Source of the DNA: VXPQ01 sp965117025
GTDB lineage: Bacteria; Bacteroidota; Rhodothermia; Rhodothermales; VXPQ01
Assembly: GCA_965117025.1 (NCBI GenBank)
Contig: OZ220746.1
Location: 2,728,001 to 2,792,000, forward strand
Direction of reading: 5' to 3'
DNA: 64,000 nt
The translations under genes and the position numbers were made by a program. Shown here piece by piece: positions 14,504-23,541 of the stretch. Below the pieces are notes generated by a model. The model saw only the letters and a list, made by a program, of their open reading frames with translations, had not been told where the DNA came from and did no database searches. Numbering within the stretch: the stretch's first letter is position 1; every line of letters begins with the position of its first letter.

Positions 14504-16753
14504 TCACATTCGGGTGGAGATTTGCAGGAAAGCGTGTCTTGGGGAGCCGAGCAGTGCGGGCCGCGAGAGGTAGTGGTAATTGAGCGCATTTCGGATATGC
14601 AGCGTGGCCCGGACCCCGCGCCAGGATGAACCGATTCGCACATCCATGACCTGGATGGGGCTGCTCAATTCCGCATCGGGAATGAATCGGGCAAAGTCGG
14701 AATCGACCCGGTCCGGGGCGGACGCCAGTCGCAGATCCACGCCGGATTCGAGCGGCCCGATTGTTAAGGCGGCGCCGGCCTTGAGAAGGTGGGTCGAGCG
14801 AAATGCAAGCGGTTCCTCTGTTTCGAGGTCTTCCGCATCGAGGTACGTATAACCCGTATGTAATGAGACGCGTCCGGGTAGTATGTGGGCGCGCAATTCC
14901 AGCTCGCCGCCGCGGATGCGTGCTCTCGTGAAATTTGTGAAGCGGAAGGCGCGTTCTTCCGGCGTAAACTTCGGTTCGATGATTTCCCGGTACTGGCTCA
15001 GAAACAGGGCGGCATCGATAGTGAATAACGGGGCGCCGCCAAACGAAGGCTGCCCCCGTATTCCGATCTCGTAGCTCCGGCTGATCTCGGGCTTCAGGTC
15101 CGGATTAGATACGATGGGCAGGTGGTCGCTGCTTTCTACGAATCGCTCCAGCACACTGGGCGCTCTGAATCCTTCGCCGTAAGCAAGCCGGACGGTCCAT
15201 GACGCCCCCATACTGATCGTTGCGCTGGTGCGCGGACTGAGCTTGCGCAGGGTTTCGCCTTGCCGGATGCGGTACGTATCGAAACGCAGGCCGCCAATGA
15301 TTTTGATCCGCCCGATTTCTTCTTCCCATTGCGTGAACGCTGCTATTTCGGGCTGACTGCGGGGCGCGTCGTCGCTGGTAAAACTTGAATTCGTGAAGTT
15401 GGCGTCGCCGGAGATGCCGGCAACGATATATCGTCCCGAAGCCGGTTCGTAATCGAGTTGCACCTCGCCGCCGTACCGGAACCCGATCGTTCCCTTTGAT
15501 AGCGGCTTCGGTTTTTTCTCGTCGTCGAGCGGCTGAATGAAGATGCCGAACAGGCGTGCTTTTGCCTGAAAAAGTGTGCTGGTGGATAGTGCGTTCGTAT
15601 ATGCCGGCAGCAGGCTGACATGCTGCGTCCGGTTATCGCTTGTTCCTGACGAGGAAATGGAGCTGCCGAGGTTGGTGCTTCCCGGATTCAGTGCATCCCG
15701 GGCGCCATTCCAGTAGATGAAGGTGTCGCTCGTTTTTCGATTGATTCCTGCGAGGATATTTACATGAGAATCGGGTGAGGCGCGCCAGGTGAATTTGGAG
15801 AATCCCTGAAGGCTTCGCGAGCTGTTCATGTTCAGGTGGCTTGCATCGTACCGGTAGGTCAGGCTGGTCCACAAGCCTGTATTCGAGCTTAAGGGGCGAG
15901 CATGGTTGATGGCGATGCCGCCCAGCGGTCTTGGCTTCTTTGATGCTTTCCACTCCCGGCGCCATATAGCGTGGTGCGCCGGCTGGTACGCTCCTCCGTA
16001 GGCTTCAACAAACGTTTCGGGTTTGGCAGGGTATGTTTTCGTGAGGATGTGAATGATTCCGCCAAGTGCTCCGCCCCCGTATAGTGCCGAGCCGGGTCCC
16101 TTGAGCACCTCGATCCGCTCGATTTGATGTACCGGGATCAGGTCAAACGGAATACGTTCCGCGTCGGGGCTCAACATAGGCATGCCGTCCACGAGTAACA
16201 GGATCCGGCTTCCCGTGTTGTATGAGAATCCCGACGAGCCTCGAATATTTACCTCGTTGCCGGTCAGTTGTACGCCGGGGACGTACTGCAGGGCGTCGTC
16301 CAGCGCCAGCACGTTGCGTACTACCAGATCCTCGGCAGTGAGCACGCTTACGCTGGCGGCGATATCCCCGGCGTCTGCAGTGTGGCGCGTGGTGGTGACG
16401 ACGATTTCACGGGACGCTACGGCGATGGGTTCAAGGACGAAATCGACAAGAACCGTGTCGTCCGCCACTACGTCGATTTGCCGGATTTCCGTCGCGAATC
16501 CCAGGCTGGAGGCTTGTATGCGATAGGCTCCGACCGGTACGGATCTGATACGATACGTTCCATCCAGTGCCGTGGCGTCTCCGTACGTCGTCTCGACGAG
16601 GATGACATTAGCTCCCGGCAGAGGGTCGCCCGTGGCGCTGGTCACGCGGCCTGCAATGGCGCCGTCCTGTGCTCCGGCTACATTCGTTCCGGCCAGCATC
16701 TGCAACATGCACAGGCAGGCTGCAAATCTCCAGCATGCTTTCAGGACGTTCAT
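14504..16753 (-). CDS. TonB-dependent outer-membrane receptor
   Basis: A 749-residue outer-membrane transporter. The signal peptide covers about residues 1-29 (ends GTNVAGAQ). Residues ~32-115 are a carboxypeptidase-regulatory-like beta-sandwich (GRVTSATGDPLPGANVILVE), common on Bacteroidota receptors. The plug domain (about 130-235) includes VNIRGSSGFSYNTG and EVLKGPGSALYGGGALGG. The rest is the 22-strand barrel, ending in an aromatic-poor STRM. It imports a scarce ligand with energy from TonB. The substrate is unknown; the CirA/BtuB-like size fits a metal complex or cofactor. It overlaps the upstream lipoprotein by 4 bp (ATGA), so the two are co-translated and probably form one uptake system. 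Confidence 0.92.
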   Translation of the reverse strand: MNVLKACWRFAACLCMLQMLAGTNVAGAQDGAIAGRVTSATGDPLPGANVILVETTYGDATALDGTYRIRSVPVGAYRIQASSLGFATEIRQIDVVADDTVLVDFVLEPIAVASREIVVTTTRHTADAGDIAASVSVLTAEDLVVRNVLALDDALQYVPGVQLTGNEVNIRGSSGFSYNTGSRILLLVDGMPMLSPDAERIPFDLIPVHQIERIEVLKGPGSALYGGGALGGIIHILTKTYPAKPETFVEAYGGAYQPAHHAIWRREWKASKKPRPLGGIAINHARPLSSNTGLWTSLTYRYDASHLNMNSSRSLQGFSKFTWRASPDSHVNILAGINRKTSDTFIYWNGARDALNPGSTNLGSSISSSGTSDNRTQHVSLLPAYTNALSTSTLFQAKARLFGIFIQPLDDEKKPKPLSKGTIGFRYGGEVQLDYEPASGRYIVAGISGDANFTNSSFTSDDAPRSQPEIAAFTQWEEEIGRIKIIGGLRFDTYRIRQGETLRKLSPRTSATISMGASWTVRLAYGEGFRAPSVLERFVESSDHLPIVSNPDLKPEISRSYEIGIRGQPSFGGAPLFTIDAALFLSQYREIIEPKFTPEERAFRFTNFTRARIRGGELELRAHILPGRVSLHTGYTYLDAEDLETEEPLAFRSTHLLKAGAALTIGPLESGVDLRLASAPDRVDSDFARFIPDAELSSPIQVMDVRIGSSWRGVRATLHIRNALNYHYLSRPALLGSPRHAFLQISTRM

Positions 16754-17262
16754 TGGATTTCAATTTCAGGCGGCGGGAATGGGGGCGGATTGAGAAAATC
16801 GGCCGACATGGAGACCCGGGTGGTTTGCCCGGGGGAGATGATAATTATACCCCCGCCTTCTTCCACAAGACCGATGGGCCGCCAGGCGAACAGGTCAGTA
16901 CCGTATTTGTGGGCAACTCCGGAGTAGGGGTAAATCCCCGTTGCGACACTGTCGAGCGTCACGGTTTGCCGCTCCACATGAAACTGAAGACGCTCGCTGA
17001 AAATAAGCCGGTTGAGTTGCAGAAAGTCGGCAGTATCTTTTGGAACGAACCGCAGGGCGACGAACAGCAGTTCATAAATATCCTCGGTGGGGGGCCAGGT
17101 TTCCGGGTGATTTTCGTAGGTGATATCTACAACGAGCGTACCGGTTGGGGGCTCGTCGGGTGGAGCAAAACCCTGGTCGCAAGCAGCAAGGAAGACGGCG
17201 AGGGCCAGTACCGCCGGCAGCAGGATAGCAGAGCAGCGAAGTAAGAATGTGCGTCGCAACAC
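16750..17262 (-). CDS. Lipoprotein partnered with the TonB receptor
   Basis: About 170 residues with a lipoprotein signal (LLPAVLALAVFLAAC, Cys at about residue 28), then an acidic/Pro linker and a beta-rich domain (GTLVVDITYENHPETWPP). It should be anchored to a membrane by lipid on the Cys. The stop overlaps the start of the TonB receptor (ATGA), suggesting a surface or periplasmic accessory that captures or hands over the ligand. The family is not recognised. The start is uncertain: GTG at 17262 gives a signal of normal length. The ATG at 17313 lies inside a hairpin and would put 44 residues before the lipobox. Confidence 0.75.
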   Translation of the reverse strand: MLRRTFLLRCSAILLPAVLALAVFLAACDQGFAPPDEPPTGTLVVDITYENHPETWPPTEDIYELLFVALRFVPKDTADFLQLNRLIFSERLQFHVERQTVTLDSVATGIYPYSGVAHKYGTDLFAWRPIGLVEEGGGIIIISPGQTTRVSMSADFLNPPPFPPPEIEIQ

Positions 17263-17292
17263 AGTGGAAAGGAAACGGGGGAGCGCACAGAC

Positions 17293-17320
17293 AAAAAAGT
17301 AACACCGCCACAAAAGGCGG
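17293..17320 (-). terminator. Hairpin with T-tract in the leader of the lipoprotein/TonB operon
   Basis: On the minus strand CCGCC (17320-17316), a 6-nt loop and GGCGG (17309-17305) are followed after six bases by TTTTTT (17298-17293). No minus-strand gene lies upstream (queA is divergent), so if real it would act as a leader attenuator rather than an operon end. The stem is short and no competing pairing was found. Confidence 0.35.
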
Positions 17321-17465
17321 ACAATGCGAATATTGCCAAAATATCAAAAACATCATTGTCGAGAAAGGGAGTTTTGTTTAAACCGCTTCCGTGCGGCGTT
17401 GGAAACACCACGCCCGTTCGGGCGTTTGGGGCGCGTTCCTGTTCCTTCCTGTATGTACATCCTGT

Positions 17466-18512
17466 ATGAAACTATCGGATTTCAAGTACAATTATCCCAG
17501 GGAGCACATAGCGAAGTACCCTGCCGAACCGCGCGATGCGGCTCGGCTCATGGTGCTTGATCGTACAAACAGGACGGTCCAGCACCGGCATATCAGGGAT
17601 CTGCCACAGTACTTCAGGGAAGGCGACGTCGTTGTTGTAAACGACACCAAAGTTTTCCCGGCTCGTCTGTACGGAAACAAGGAAAAGACAGGAGCGAAGA
17701 TCGAGGTATTCCTGCTTCGGGAGTTGAATCCCGAAAGCAGGTTGTGGGATGTCATTGTCGATCCTGCGCGGAAGATTCGCATCGGCAACAAGTTGTATTT
17801 CAATGGGGGACTGATTGCCGAAGTAATTGACAATACGACCTCGCGGGGACGAACCATCCGCTTTGTGTTCGAGGGGACAAACCAGGACCTCTATGCGAAG
17901 ATAGACGAGATTGGACAGACTCCTTTGCCGCCGTATGTGAGGCGTGATGTCGAAGAACAGGATCGGGAGCGCTATCAGACTGTTTTTGCCGAGAAGCGGG
18001 GGGCAGTCGCTGTTCCTTCGGCGGGGTTGCATTTTACCCCGGAGTTGATTGAGACGCTGCGCGCCAAAGGGGTTCGGATCGTTCCTACTACACTGCATGT
18101 CGGACTGGGCACCTTTCGTCCTGTTGAAGTGGAAGATCTGACAAAGCACCGGATGGATTCGGAGCGCTTTATGATCTCGGAGGAAACCTCCAACGCTGTG
18201 AACGAGGCGCTGTTGTCCCCGGACAATACGGTAACGGCGGTCGGTACGACCGTGGTTCGAGCTATCGAATCGAGTCTTTCCGCCTCGTATTTGTGCAAGG
18301 CCGGCAGTGGATGGACCGACAAGTTCATTTGTCCGCCCTATAAATTCAGAATCACTGAGCGGCTGCTCACGAATTTTCACCAGCCTGGAAGTACGCTTCT
18401 CATGCTCACAGCGGCGTTTGCCGGCTATGATTTTGTCATGGAGTCCTATCGGCTTGCGATAGAAGAGAAGTATCGCCTGTTCTCCTTCGGAGACGCCATG
18501 CTCATATTGTGA
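17466..18512 (+). CDS. queA: S-adenosylmethionine:tRNA ribosyltransferase-isomerase
   Basis: A 348-residue cytoplasmic enzyme that adds the ribosyl group of SAM to preQ1 in tRNA, forming epoxyqueuosine. It starts MKLSDFKYNYP with the family's early motif (YPAEPRDAARLMVLDR), then VVVNDTKVFPARLYG, the AVAVPSAGLHFTPELI block and LLTNFHQPGSTLLMLTAAF near the end. Length is normal. The frame is open back to 17391, but homology starts at the ATG at 17466. The divergent lipoprotein gene shares its upstream region. The isoprenoid genes follow 55 bp downstream and may be co-transcribed. Confidence 0.95.
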   Translation: MKLSDFKYNYPREHIAKYPAEPRDAARLMVLDRTNRTVQHRHIRDLPQYFREGDVVVVNDTKVFPARLYGNKEKTGAKIEVFLLRELNPESRLWDVIVDPARKIRIGNKLYFNGGLIAEVIDNTTSRGRTIRFVFEGTNQDLYAKIDEIGQTPLPPYVRRDVEEQDRERYQTVFAEKRGAVAVPSAGLHFTPELIETLRAKGVRIVPTTLHVGLGTFRPVEVEDLTKHRMDSERFMISEETSNAVNEALLSPDNTVTAVGTTVVRAIESSLSASYLCKAGSGWTDKFICPPYKFRITERLLTNFHQPGSTLLMLTAAFAGYDFVMESYRLAIEEKYRLFSFGDAMLIL

Positions 18513-18567
18513 TCCGGTGCTTTAGCGATGCACCGGCACATAGCTGCCTGCGGGCACTGAGGTCCCT

Positions 18568-19302
18568 GTGAAGAAAGGATTGCCTATCGTTACCGTACTC
18601 GTTCCGGCTGCGGGCCGGGGCGTGCGCATGGGCGGCTCACGCAAGCAATATCGGGATCTCGGCGGGGCGCCCCTTCTGGTGCAAACGCTCCGTGTATTCG
18701 AAAGGCACCCCCGGGTTGATTATATCGTGGTGGCTGCTCCGGAGGGGGACACGGGGTGGCTGGCCTCGGATTTGCATGTCCGCGGATTTCGGAAGATCCA
18801 TACCGTGACCTCGGGCGGAGTCAGCCGGCAGGCCTCTGTTGCGGCGGCGCTCGATGCAGCGCCTCCCGCCGGATCCGTATCTTCAGATATGGATATTGTG
18901 CTTGTGCACGATGCGGTACGCCCCTTTGTCCCCGCAGAGTGCATCGACGCCGTGATCTCTATGGCTCTTCAGGAAGGTGCAGCGTCCCTTGCGCTGCCTG
19001 TTTCCGATACCCTGCGCGCAGTATCCCGGGGCGTCTTTGCAGAAACCGTCGACAGGGAGCGACTCTGCCGTATGCAGACGCCGCAGGCATTTCGCCGGGC
19101 CTGGCTTGAAGAGGCGCATCGCGCGGCTCGCAGCGAGGGACGCGACGCTTCGGACGATGTGGCGCTTGTACAGCATATCGGCCGGTCTGTGGTCCTGGTG
19201 GAAGGCAGTACATTGAATATCAAGGTAACCACGCCGGCGGATTACGAGTTGGCCGGGATCATTCAGTCTTCATTCGAACGAACTTCGTCCGCAGACACAT
19301 GA
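18568..19302 (+). CDS. ispD: 2-C-methyl-D-erythritol 4-phosphate cytidylyltransferase
   Basis: Third step of the non-mevalonate (MEP) isoprenoid pathway: joins CTP and methylerythritol phosphate. The 244-residue product has the nucleotide-binding start VPAAGRGVRMGGSRKQY, the HDAVRPFVPAECID motif and a TPQAFRRAWLEEA segment, all diagnostic. The start codon is GTG at 18568. The last four bases overlap ispF (ATGA), so the two enzymes are translationally coupled, as in many bacteria where they are adjacent or fused. Confidence 0.95.
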   Translation: MKKGLPIVTVLVPAAGRGVRMGGSRKQYRDLGGAPLLVQTLRVFERHPRVDYIVVAAPEGDTGWLASDLHVRGFRKIHTVTSGGVSRQASVAAALDAAPPAGSVSSDMDIVLVHDAVRPFVPAECIDAVISMALQEGAASLALPVSDTLRAVSRGVFAETVDRERLCRMQTPQAFRRAWLEEAHRAARSEGRDASDDVALVQHIGRSVVLVEGSTLNIKVTTPADYELAGIIQSSFERTSSADT

Positions 19303-19784
19303 GGATCGGCTTCGGATACGATATACATTGCCTGGTTGAAGGCCGCCCCCTGATTATCGGGGGGGTGGAAATCCCTTTCGACAAGGGGCTCGACGGGCAC
19401 TCCGATGCGGATGTGCTTCTGCACGCCGTAGCCGATGCGCTACTGGGTGCTGCGGCCCTCGGGGATATAGGCGTCCACTTTCCCGAAACGGATGAGCGCT
19501 GGGCAGGCATAGCGGGCGCCGATCTGCTTGGCAGTGTGGCCGGCAAGCTCCTGGAAGCCGGATACCGGGCGCATAACATCGATGCGACGGTCGTGCTTGA
19601 ACGCCCGCGTCTTCAGCCTTATATCCCCCGGATGCGCGCGATCATCGCCCGTTGCCTTTCTGTAGATGAGGGTGCTGTTTCCGTGAAGGCCACAACACAC
19701 GAGAAAATGGACGCTACAGGAAGGGGGGAGGGAGCGTCTGCGTTTGCAATATGCACGATCGTAGCAATGGACCGGAATGGGTGA
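19299..19784 (+). CDS. ispF: 2-C-methyl-D-erythritol 2,4-cyclodiphosphate synthase
   Basis: A 161-residue MEP-pathway enzyme that cyclises the CDP-methylerythritol phosphate intermediate. The metal-binding residues are in GFGYDIHCL and GLDGHSDADVLLHA. The ALGDIGVHFPETD and EGASAFAICTIV segments are typical. Active as a trimer in the cytoplasm. The start overlaps ispD by 4 bp and the stop overlaps the next gene by 8 bp, placing it inside a tight operon. Confidence 0.96.
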   Translation: MRIGFGYDIHCLVEGRPLIIGGVEIPFDKGLDGHSDADVLLHAVADALLGAAALGDIGVHFPETDERWAGIAGADLLGSVAGKLLEAGYRAHNIDATVVLERPRLQPYIPRMRAIIARCLSVDEGAVSVKATTHEKMDATGRGEGASAFAICTIVAMDRNG

Positions 19785-20433
19785 TCTGCTGCAAGACCTG
19801 GTGATCTGGTTAGACGGGTTGTCTCCGGCATGGGCCTATACCGGTATTTTACTGGTTGCCTATGCGGAGAATGTGCTTCCTCCTGTGCCCGGGGACATGG
19901 CGGTGGTGTTCGGCGGATATCTCGTGGGCATCGGCAAGCTGCATTTTGTACTTGTGGCCGGCATGGCGACGCTGGGCAGTGTTATGGGATTTATGACCAT
20001 GTATTCTATCGGATATCTGGTTGGCGATGCGGTGCTGCGATCACGCTGGCTCCGATGGGTTCCGCCGGAGAGCATTGCCGGGGCTCGGCGTCAACTGGAC
20101 CGCTGGGGGTATGGCCTTGTGGCGGCCAACCGGTTTCTGGCGGGGCTCCGCGGGGTCGTCGGGCTCGTGGTCGGCATAGCCCGTCTTGACGCCTTGCGCA
20201 CCGCGGCGATAGCCACGCTGAGCGCCCTGGTGTGGGTCTCGCTGATTGTCTGGGCCGGATATGCTGTGGGCGATAATTGGCAGCAAGTTGGCCTCTGGCT
20301 TCGGGATTACGGGCGAGTCGTGCTGTGCCTGATCGGTTTAGCGTTGCTCGCAGGCGGGGTGCGCCGATATGTTCAAAAAAGGAAGCGTTCTTCAAGGAAA
20401 TCAGGGGAAAATGCAAAAAGCAAACCCCGGTAA
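19777..20433 (+). CDS. DedA-family inner-membrane protein
   Basis: A 218-residue membrane protein with the DedA/VTT pattern. A first hydrophobic helix with AENVLPPVPGDMAVVFGGYL is followed by a re-entrant region, the conserved basic segment RRQLDRWGYGLVAANRFLAGLRG and further helices near 145-200. The C terminus is very basic (KRKRSSRKSG). DedA proteins affect envelope homeostasis and some are phospholipid or undecaprenyl-phosphate flippases; which applies here cannot be told. The start overlaps ispF by 8 bp. A link to undecaprenyl phosphate would fit the neighbouring isoprenoid genes but is only inference. Confidence 0.88.
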   Translation: MGDLLQDLVIWLDGLSPAWAYTGILLVAYAENVLPPVPGDMAVVFGGYLVGIGKLHFVLVAGMATLGSVMGFMTMYSIGYLVGDAVLRSRWLRWVPPESIAGARRQLDRWGYGLVAANRFLAGLRGVVGLVVGIARLDALRTAAIATLSALVWVSLIVWAGYAVGDNWQQVGLWLRDYGRVVLCLIGLALLAGGVRRYVQKRKRSSRKSGENAKSKPR

Positions 20434-20485
20434 GGAAACTTTGATGTCTCTGCGGGATATGCTGCCCCTGTTTGCGGCATACAGG

Positions 20486-20515
20486 TTGACACCGTGCGCT
20501 GCGAATACGTAATTT
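20486..20515 (+). promoter_or_regulatory. Promoter of the tRNA/secE/nusG cluster
   Basis: A perfect -35 TTGACA (20486-20491) and a -10-like TAATTT (20510-20515) with an 18-bp spacer, ending about 30 bp before the first tRNA. The predicted transcription start is near 20521. Confidence 0.65.
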
Positions 20516-20546
20516 GAAAGACTGGGGTCGCTCGGAAGGCGGCGAG

Positions 20547-20619
20547 GCTGGCGTAGCTCAACCGGTAGAGCAGCTCACTTGTAATGAGCAGGTTGGGGGT
20601 TCGAGTCCCTTCGCCAGCT
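20547..20619 (+). tRNA. tRNA-Thr (anticodon TGT)
   Basis: 73 nt. The acceptor stem GCTGGCG pairs with CGCCAGC, the anticodon loop reads CTTGTAA and the T arm GGTTCGAGTCC is standard. CCA is not encoded. First of five tRNA genes in a row. Confidence 0.96.
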
Positions 20620-20678
20620 CTTCATTTGACCAGGTGTTTTTGAGAGGACCTTTTCGGAGCGTGTTCTCCGGCAGTACC

Positions 20679-20760
20679 GGGCAGGTTGCCGAGTGGTCAA
20701 AGGCGGCAGACTGTAAATCTGCTCCCTCAGGGTTCGGAGGTTCGAATCCTCCCCTGCCCA
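20679..20760 (+). tRNA. tRNA-Tyr (anticodon GTA)
   Basis: 82 nt with the long variable arm of bacterial tRNA-Tyr. The acceptor GGGCAGG pairs with CCTGCCC, the anticodon stem-loop is GCAGACTGTAAATCTGC, and the discriminator is A. CCA is not encoded. Confidence 0.96.
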
Positions 20761-20850
20761 CTCTTTTTCGTTTTCGTTCGACGGCTTTATGTGATGGGGA
20801 GCGCCCGTACGGTGCGCCTTCCCGGCCAGAGTACCGTATGACGTATCGCA

Positions 20851-20923
20851 GCGGAAGTAGCTCAGATGGTAGAGCATCAGCCTTCCAAGCTGAGGGTCGC
20901 GGGTTCGAATCCCGTCTTCCGCT
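20851..20923 (+). tRNA. tRNA-Gly (anticodon TCC)
   Basis: 73 nt. The acceptor GCGGAAG pairs with CTTCCGC, and the anticodon loop CTTCCAA gives TCC. Standard D and T arms. Confidence 0.96.
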
Positions 20924-20946
20924 CCAGCAAGCACATGCCGGTTTCG

Positions 20947-21018
<72 letters not shown>

Positions 21019-21079
21019 CATGCGATGCGACGCCGCTTTTTACATAACGAATCATGCAGCAGTAACCATCGCCGTATAC

Positions 21080-21152
<73 letters not shown>

Positions 21153-21195
21153 CCCGCAACATTCATGGCGTCATGCGCCGTAACCAGGATCAAAC

Positions 21196-21375
21196 ATGAA
21201 GGTGGCCGAATATCTGGGCGACGTAAGCAAGGAGATGCGCAAGGTCAGTTGGCCTGCGCGTAACGAACTGGTCAGCAATACGCTGATCACCCTGCTGGCG
21301 ACGATGATTATTTCCCTGTACATTTGGGGAGCCGATCAGATCATTAGCCGGGCGCTGGAGTTCATATACAGCTGA
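21196..21375 (+). CDS. secE: Preprotein translocase subunit SecE
   Basis: A 59-residue protein of the short, single-helix SecE type. The amphipathic start MKVAEYLGDVSKEMRKVSWP carries the conserved KVxWP motif and is followed by one membrane segment (LITLLATMIISLYIWG). SecE clamps SecY in the inner-membrane translocon. It lies between tRNA-Trp and nusG, the canonical order. It was identified from the nucleotide sequence because of its small size. Confidence 0.94.
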   Translation: MKVAEYLGDVSKEMRKVSWPARNELVSNTLITLLATMIISLYIWGADQIISRALEFIYS

Positions 21376-21428
21376 TCCGGTCGCGCCGAAGCATATCTCG
21401 TCGAGACATTTTCTCAGGTACAGGAACG

Positions 21429-21983
21429 ATGGTCAAGGACAAGGACATCATCCGCAAATGGTACGTGCTGCGCACGTTTTCGGGCCACGAAAAAAAGGTC
21501 AAGCAATATCTCGAAAAGGAGATCGAGCGTCTCAATCTGGAGGACAGAATCAATGAAGTGATGATTCCTACCGAGACCGTTTTCGAGATGCGCAGCGGCA
21601 AGAAGCGTACGCGCGAGAAGACGTTCTTTCCGGGATATGTGATGCTGCATATTGCCCTGGATACCGAATTGCAGCATGTTATTTCCAATCTTCCCTCGGT
21701 GATTGGTTTTCTGACCACAGGCGACGAGCCCACGCCGCTTCGCCCCGATGAAATAAACCGGATCATGGGCAAAATGAACGAGGTCCGGGAGGCGGGCGAA
21801 CAGCCGGAAATGCCGTTCAAGAACGGCGATCTCGTGAAGGTGGTGGATGGCCCGTTCAACAATTTCAGCGGTTTTGTCGAGGAGGTGTATCCCGACAAAA
21901 TGAAAGTCAAGGTGATGGTATCTATTTTTGGGCGCAAGACGCCCCTGGAACTGGATTATCTCCAGGTGGAGCGGGACGATTAG
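21429..21983 (+). CDS. nusG: Transcription termination/antitermination factor NusG
   Basis: A 184-residue factor that binds RNA polymerase and couples it with Rho or the ribosome. The N-terminal NGN domain starts WYVLRTFSGHEKKVKQYLEK and includes KTFFPGYVMLHIALD. The C-terminal KOW domain has GDLVKVVDGPFNNFSGFVEE. Length and order after secE are standard. Confidence 0.97.
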   Translation: MVKDKDIIRKWYVLRTFSGHEKKVKQYLEKEIERLNLEDRINEVMIPTETVFEMRSGKKRTREKTFFPGYVMLHIALDTELQHVISNLPSVIGFLTTGDEPTPLRPDEINRIMGKMNEVREAGEQPEMPFKNGDLVKVVDGPFNNFSGFVEEVYPDKMKVKVMVSIFGRKTPLELDYLQVERDD

Positions 21984-22205
21984 GTATTCAGGGCCTGCAT
22001 AGCGTTGACAGGTCCTAATCGTCCGATTGTGAAGAATATTAGAACCCATGCGTGTATCCCGTATTTTTTGTGGAATATTTCCCAAAAATTTCCGATACTG
22101 GTAGGCTGACTTTTGTTATCAAACTAACAGAAGGCGGGAGCCGGGCGTACAGGTAAATACGGTACGATTTACGATTTCTCTGGCGTTTGCACCGCGCTTT
22201 ACAGT
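21984..22205 (+). other. Leader region between nusG and rplK
   Basis: A 222-bp gap with no gene. A 7-bp stem with one G-T pair, GGGCCTG (21991-21997) and CAGGTCC (22009-22015), follows nusG without a T tract, and TTGACA occurs within its loop region at 22005-22010. 22050-22130 is A+T-rich. The region could hold an rplK promoter and the usual L1-binding autoregulatory leader, but neither is clear. Confidence 0.3.
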
Positions 22206-22640
22206 ATGGCGAAGCCGATCGACGGGTACATCAAGCTTCAGATCAAGGCCGGACAGGCGAATCCGGCCCCCCCGATAGGCCCCGCGTTGGGGCAGAAAGG
22301 GGTGAATATCATGGAGTTCTGCAAGCAATTCAATGCGGCGACGCAGGACAGGATGGGGCTTGTCCTGCCTGTCGTGATCACGGTTTATACCGACAAGACC
22401 TTCAGCTTTATCGTCAAGAGCCCCCCTGCGGCGGTGCTTTTGAAGACTGCCGCGAATATTCCGTCGGGATCCGGAGATTCCCTGCGAAATAAAGTGGGAA
22501 CGGTAACCTGGGAGGATTGCCGCAAGATTGCCGGGCAGAAGATGGAGGATCTCAACGCATTCGATATCGACAAGGCAGCCTCCATGATAGCTGGCACGGC
22601 GCGTTCTATGGGAGTGCGCGTCGAGGGCGGACCCTCTTAA
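22206..22640 (+). CDS. rplK: Ribosomal protein L11
   Basis: A 144-residue protein of the large-subunit GTPase-associated region. It starts MAKPIDGYIKLQIKAGQA with the conserved PPIGPALGQKGVNIMEFC block. The C-terminal rRNA-binding domain contains AGTARSMGVRVEG. It pairs with rplA downstream, the usual L11-L1 unit. Confidence 0.97.
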   Translation: MAKPIDGYIKLQIKAGQANPAPPIGPALGQKGVNIMEFCKQFNAATQDRMGLVLPVVITVYTDKTFSFIVKSPPAAVLLKTAANIPSGSGDSLRNKVGTVTWEDCRKIAGQKMEDLNAFDIDKAASMIAGTARSMGVRVEGGPS

Positions 22641-22732
22641 GCGGGGGAGTTATTGTACGGCCGGGGCAGTGTTTCTCCATCCGTCGCATTCCATCATCGT
22701 TGACATAAGCACTACGTCCGCTACATAATCGG

Positions 22733-23443
22733 ATGGCGAAAAAAGGAAAACGTTACCGGCAGGCGGCCGAGATGGTCAAAGAGGCAGGAGGTCCCTTTAC
22801 CCTCGAAGATGCCTGTGCCCTGATTGCGAAGGCAAGCGCCGCCAAATTCGACGAATCGGTCGATATCGACCTGCGTCTTGGGGTCGATCCGCGCCATGCC
22901 GATCAGATGGTGAGGGGTACGGCGGCACTGCCGCACGGCACGGGCAAGGAGGTGCGTGTGCTTGTACTGGCCAGCGAGGGCAAACAGGAAGAGGCCAGAG
23001 AGGCTGGCGCCGATTATGTCGGCCTGCATGACTTTATCGAACGTATCCAGAAAAAAGGATGGACCGATTTCGATGTGGTGGTCGCTACCCCCGATGTGAT
23101 GCGTGACGTCGCCAAACTCGGGCGCGTACTGGGACCCAGAGGGCTTATGCCTAACCCCAAAAGCGGCACGGTCACCATGGATGTCGGTCCGGCTGTGCAA
23201 CAGGTCAAGGCGGGTAAAATCGATTTCCGCGTGGACAAATCCGGAAATCTTCATACGCCGATCGGGAAAGTGTCGTTTTCCGCAGATCATCTCCGGGAAA
23301 ATGCGGAGGTGTTTCTTAAGGAAGTGCTTCGGCTGCGTCCCGCCTCGGCGAAGGGTACGTATGTCCGATCAGCTTCGATTTCGACATCGATGGGGCCGCC
23401 GATCCCACTGGATCGTATCCAGGTCGTGAGTGCGCTGCGGTAG
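22733..23443 (+). CDS. rplA: Ribosomal protein L1
   Basis: A 236-residue protein of the L1 stalk; in many bacteria it also represses its own L11-L1 transcript. It starts MAKKGKRYRQAAEMV, with the signature LGRVLGPRGLMPNPKSGTV in the middle and the SASISTSMGPPIPLD end. Length is typical. Confidence 0.97.
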   Translation: MAKKGKRYRQAAEMVKEAGGPFTLEDACALIAKASAAKFDESVDIDLRLGVDPRHADQMVRGTAALPHGTGKEVRVLVLASEGKQEEAREAGADYVGLHDFIERIQKKGWTDFDVVVATPDVMRDVAKLGRVLGPRGLMPNPKSGTVTMDVGPAVQQVKAGKIDFRVDKSGNLHTPIGKVSFSADHLRENAEVFLKEVLRLRPASAKGTYVRSASISTSMGPPIPLDRIQVVSALR

Positions 23444-23541
23444 CGCTTTTTACCCGTTTATCCTATTCCTGATTGCAAGTAGCATAGCCGGTTTATGCCG
23501 GATAGCCTGAGAGCAACCGATCGAGATAGCGAGGCGCCGAC
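23444..23541 (+). promoter_or_regulatory. Probable rplJ leader with hairpin
   Basis: A 98-nt spacer before rplJ containing CCGG-TTTATG-CCGG within a longer imperfect inverted repeat (GCATAGCCGG and GCCGGATAGC). In many bacteria this position holds the L10(L12)4-binding autoregulatory RNA. The structure here fits only loosely. Confidence 0.3.

Noticed and set aside
16754..17465. Cobalamin riboswitch upstream of the TonB receptor
   Set aside because: No B12-box or conserved core was found; only a short hairpin with a T run is present.
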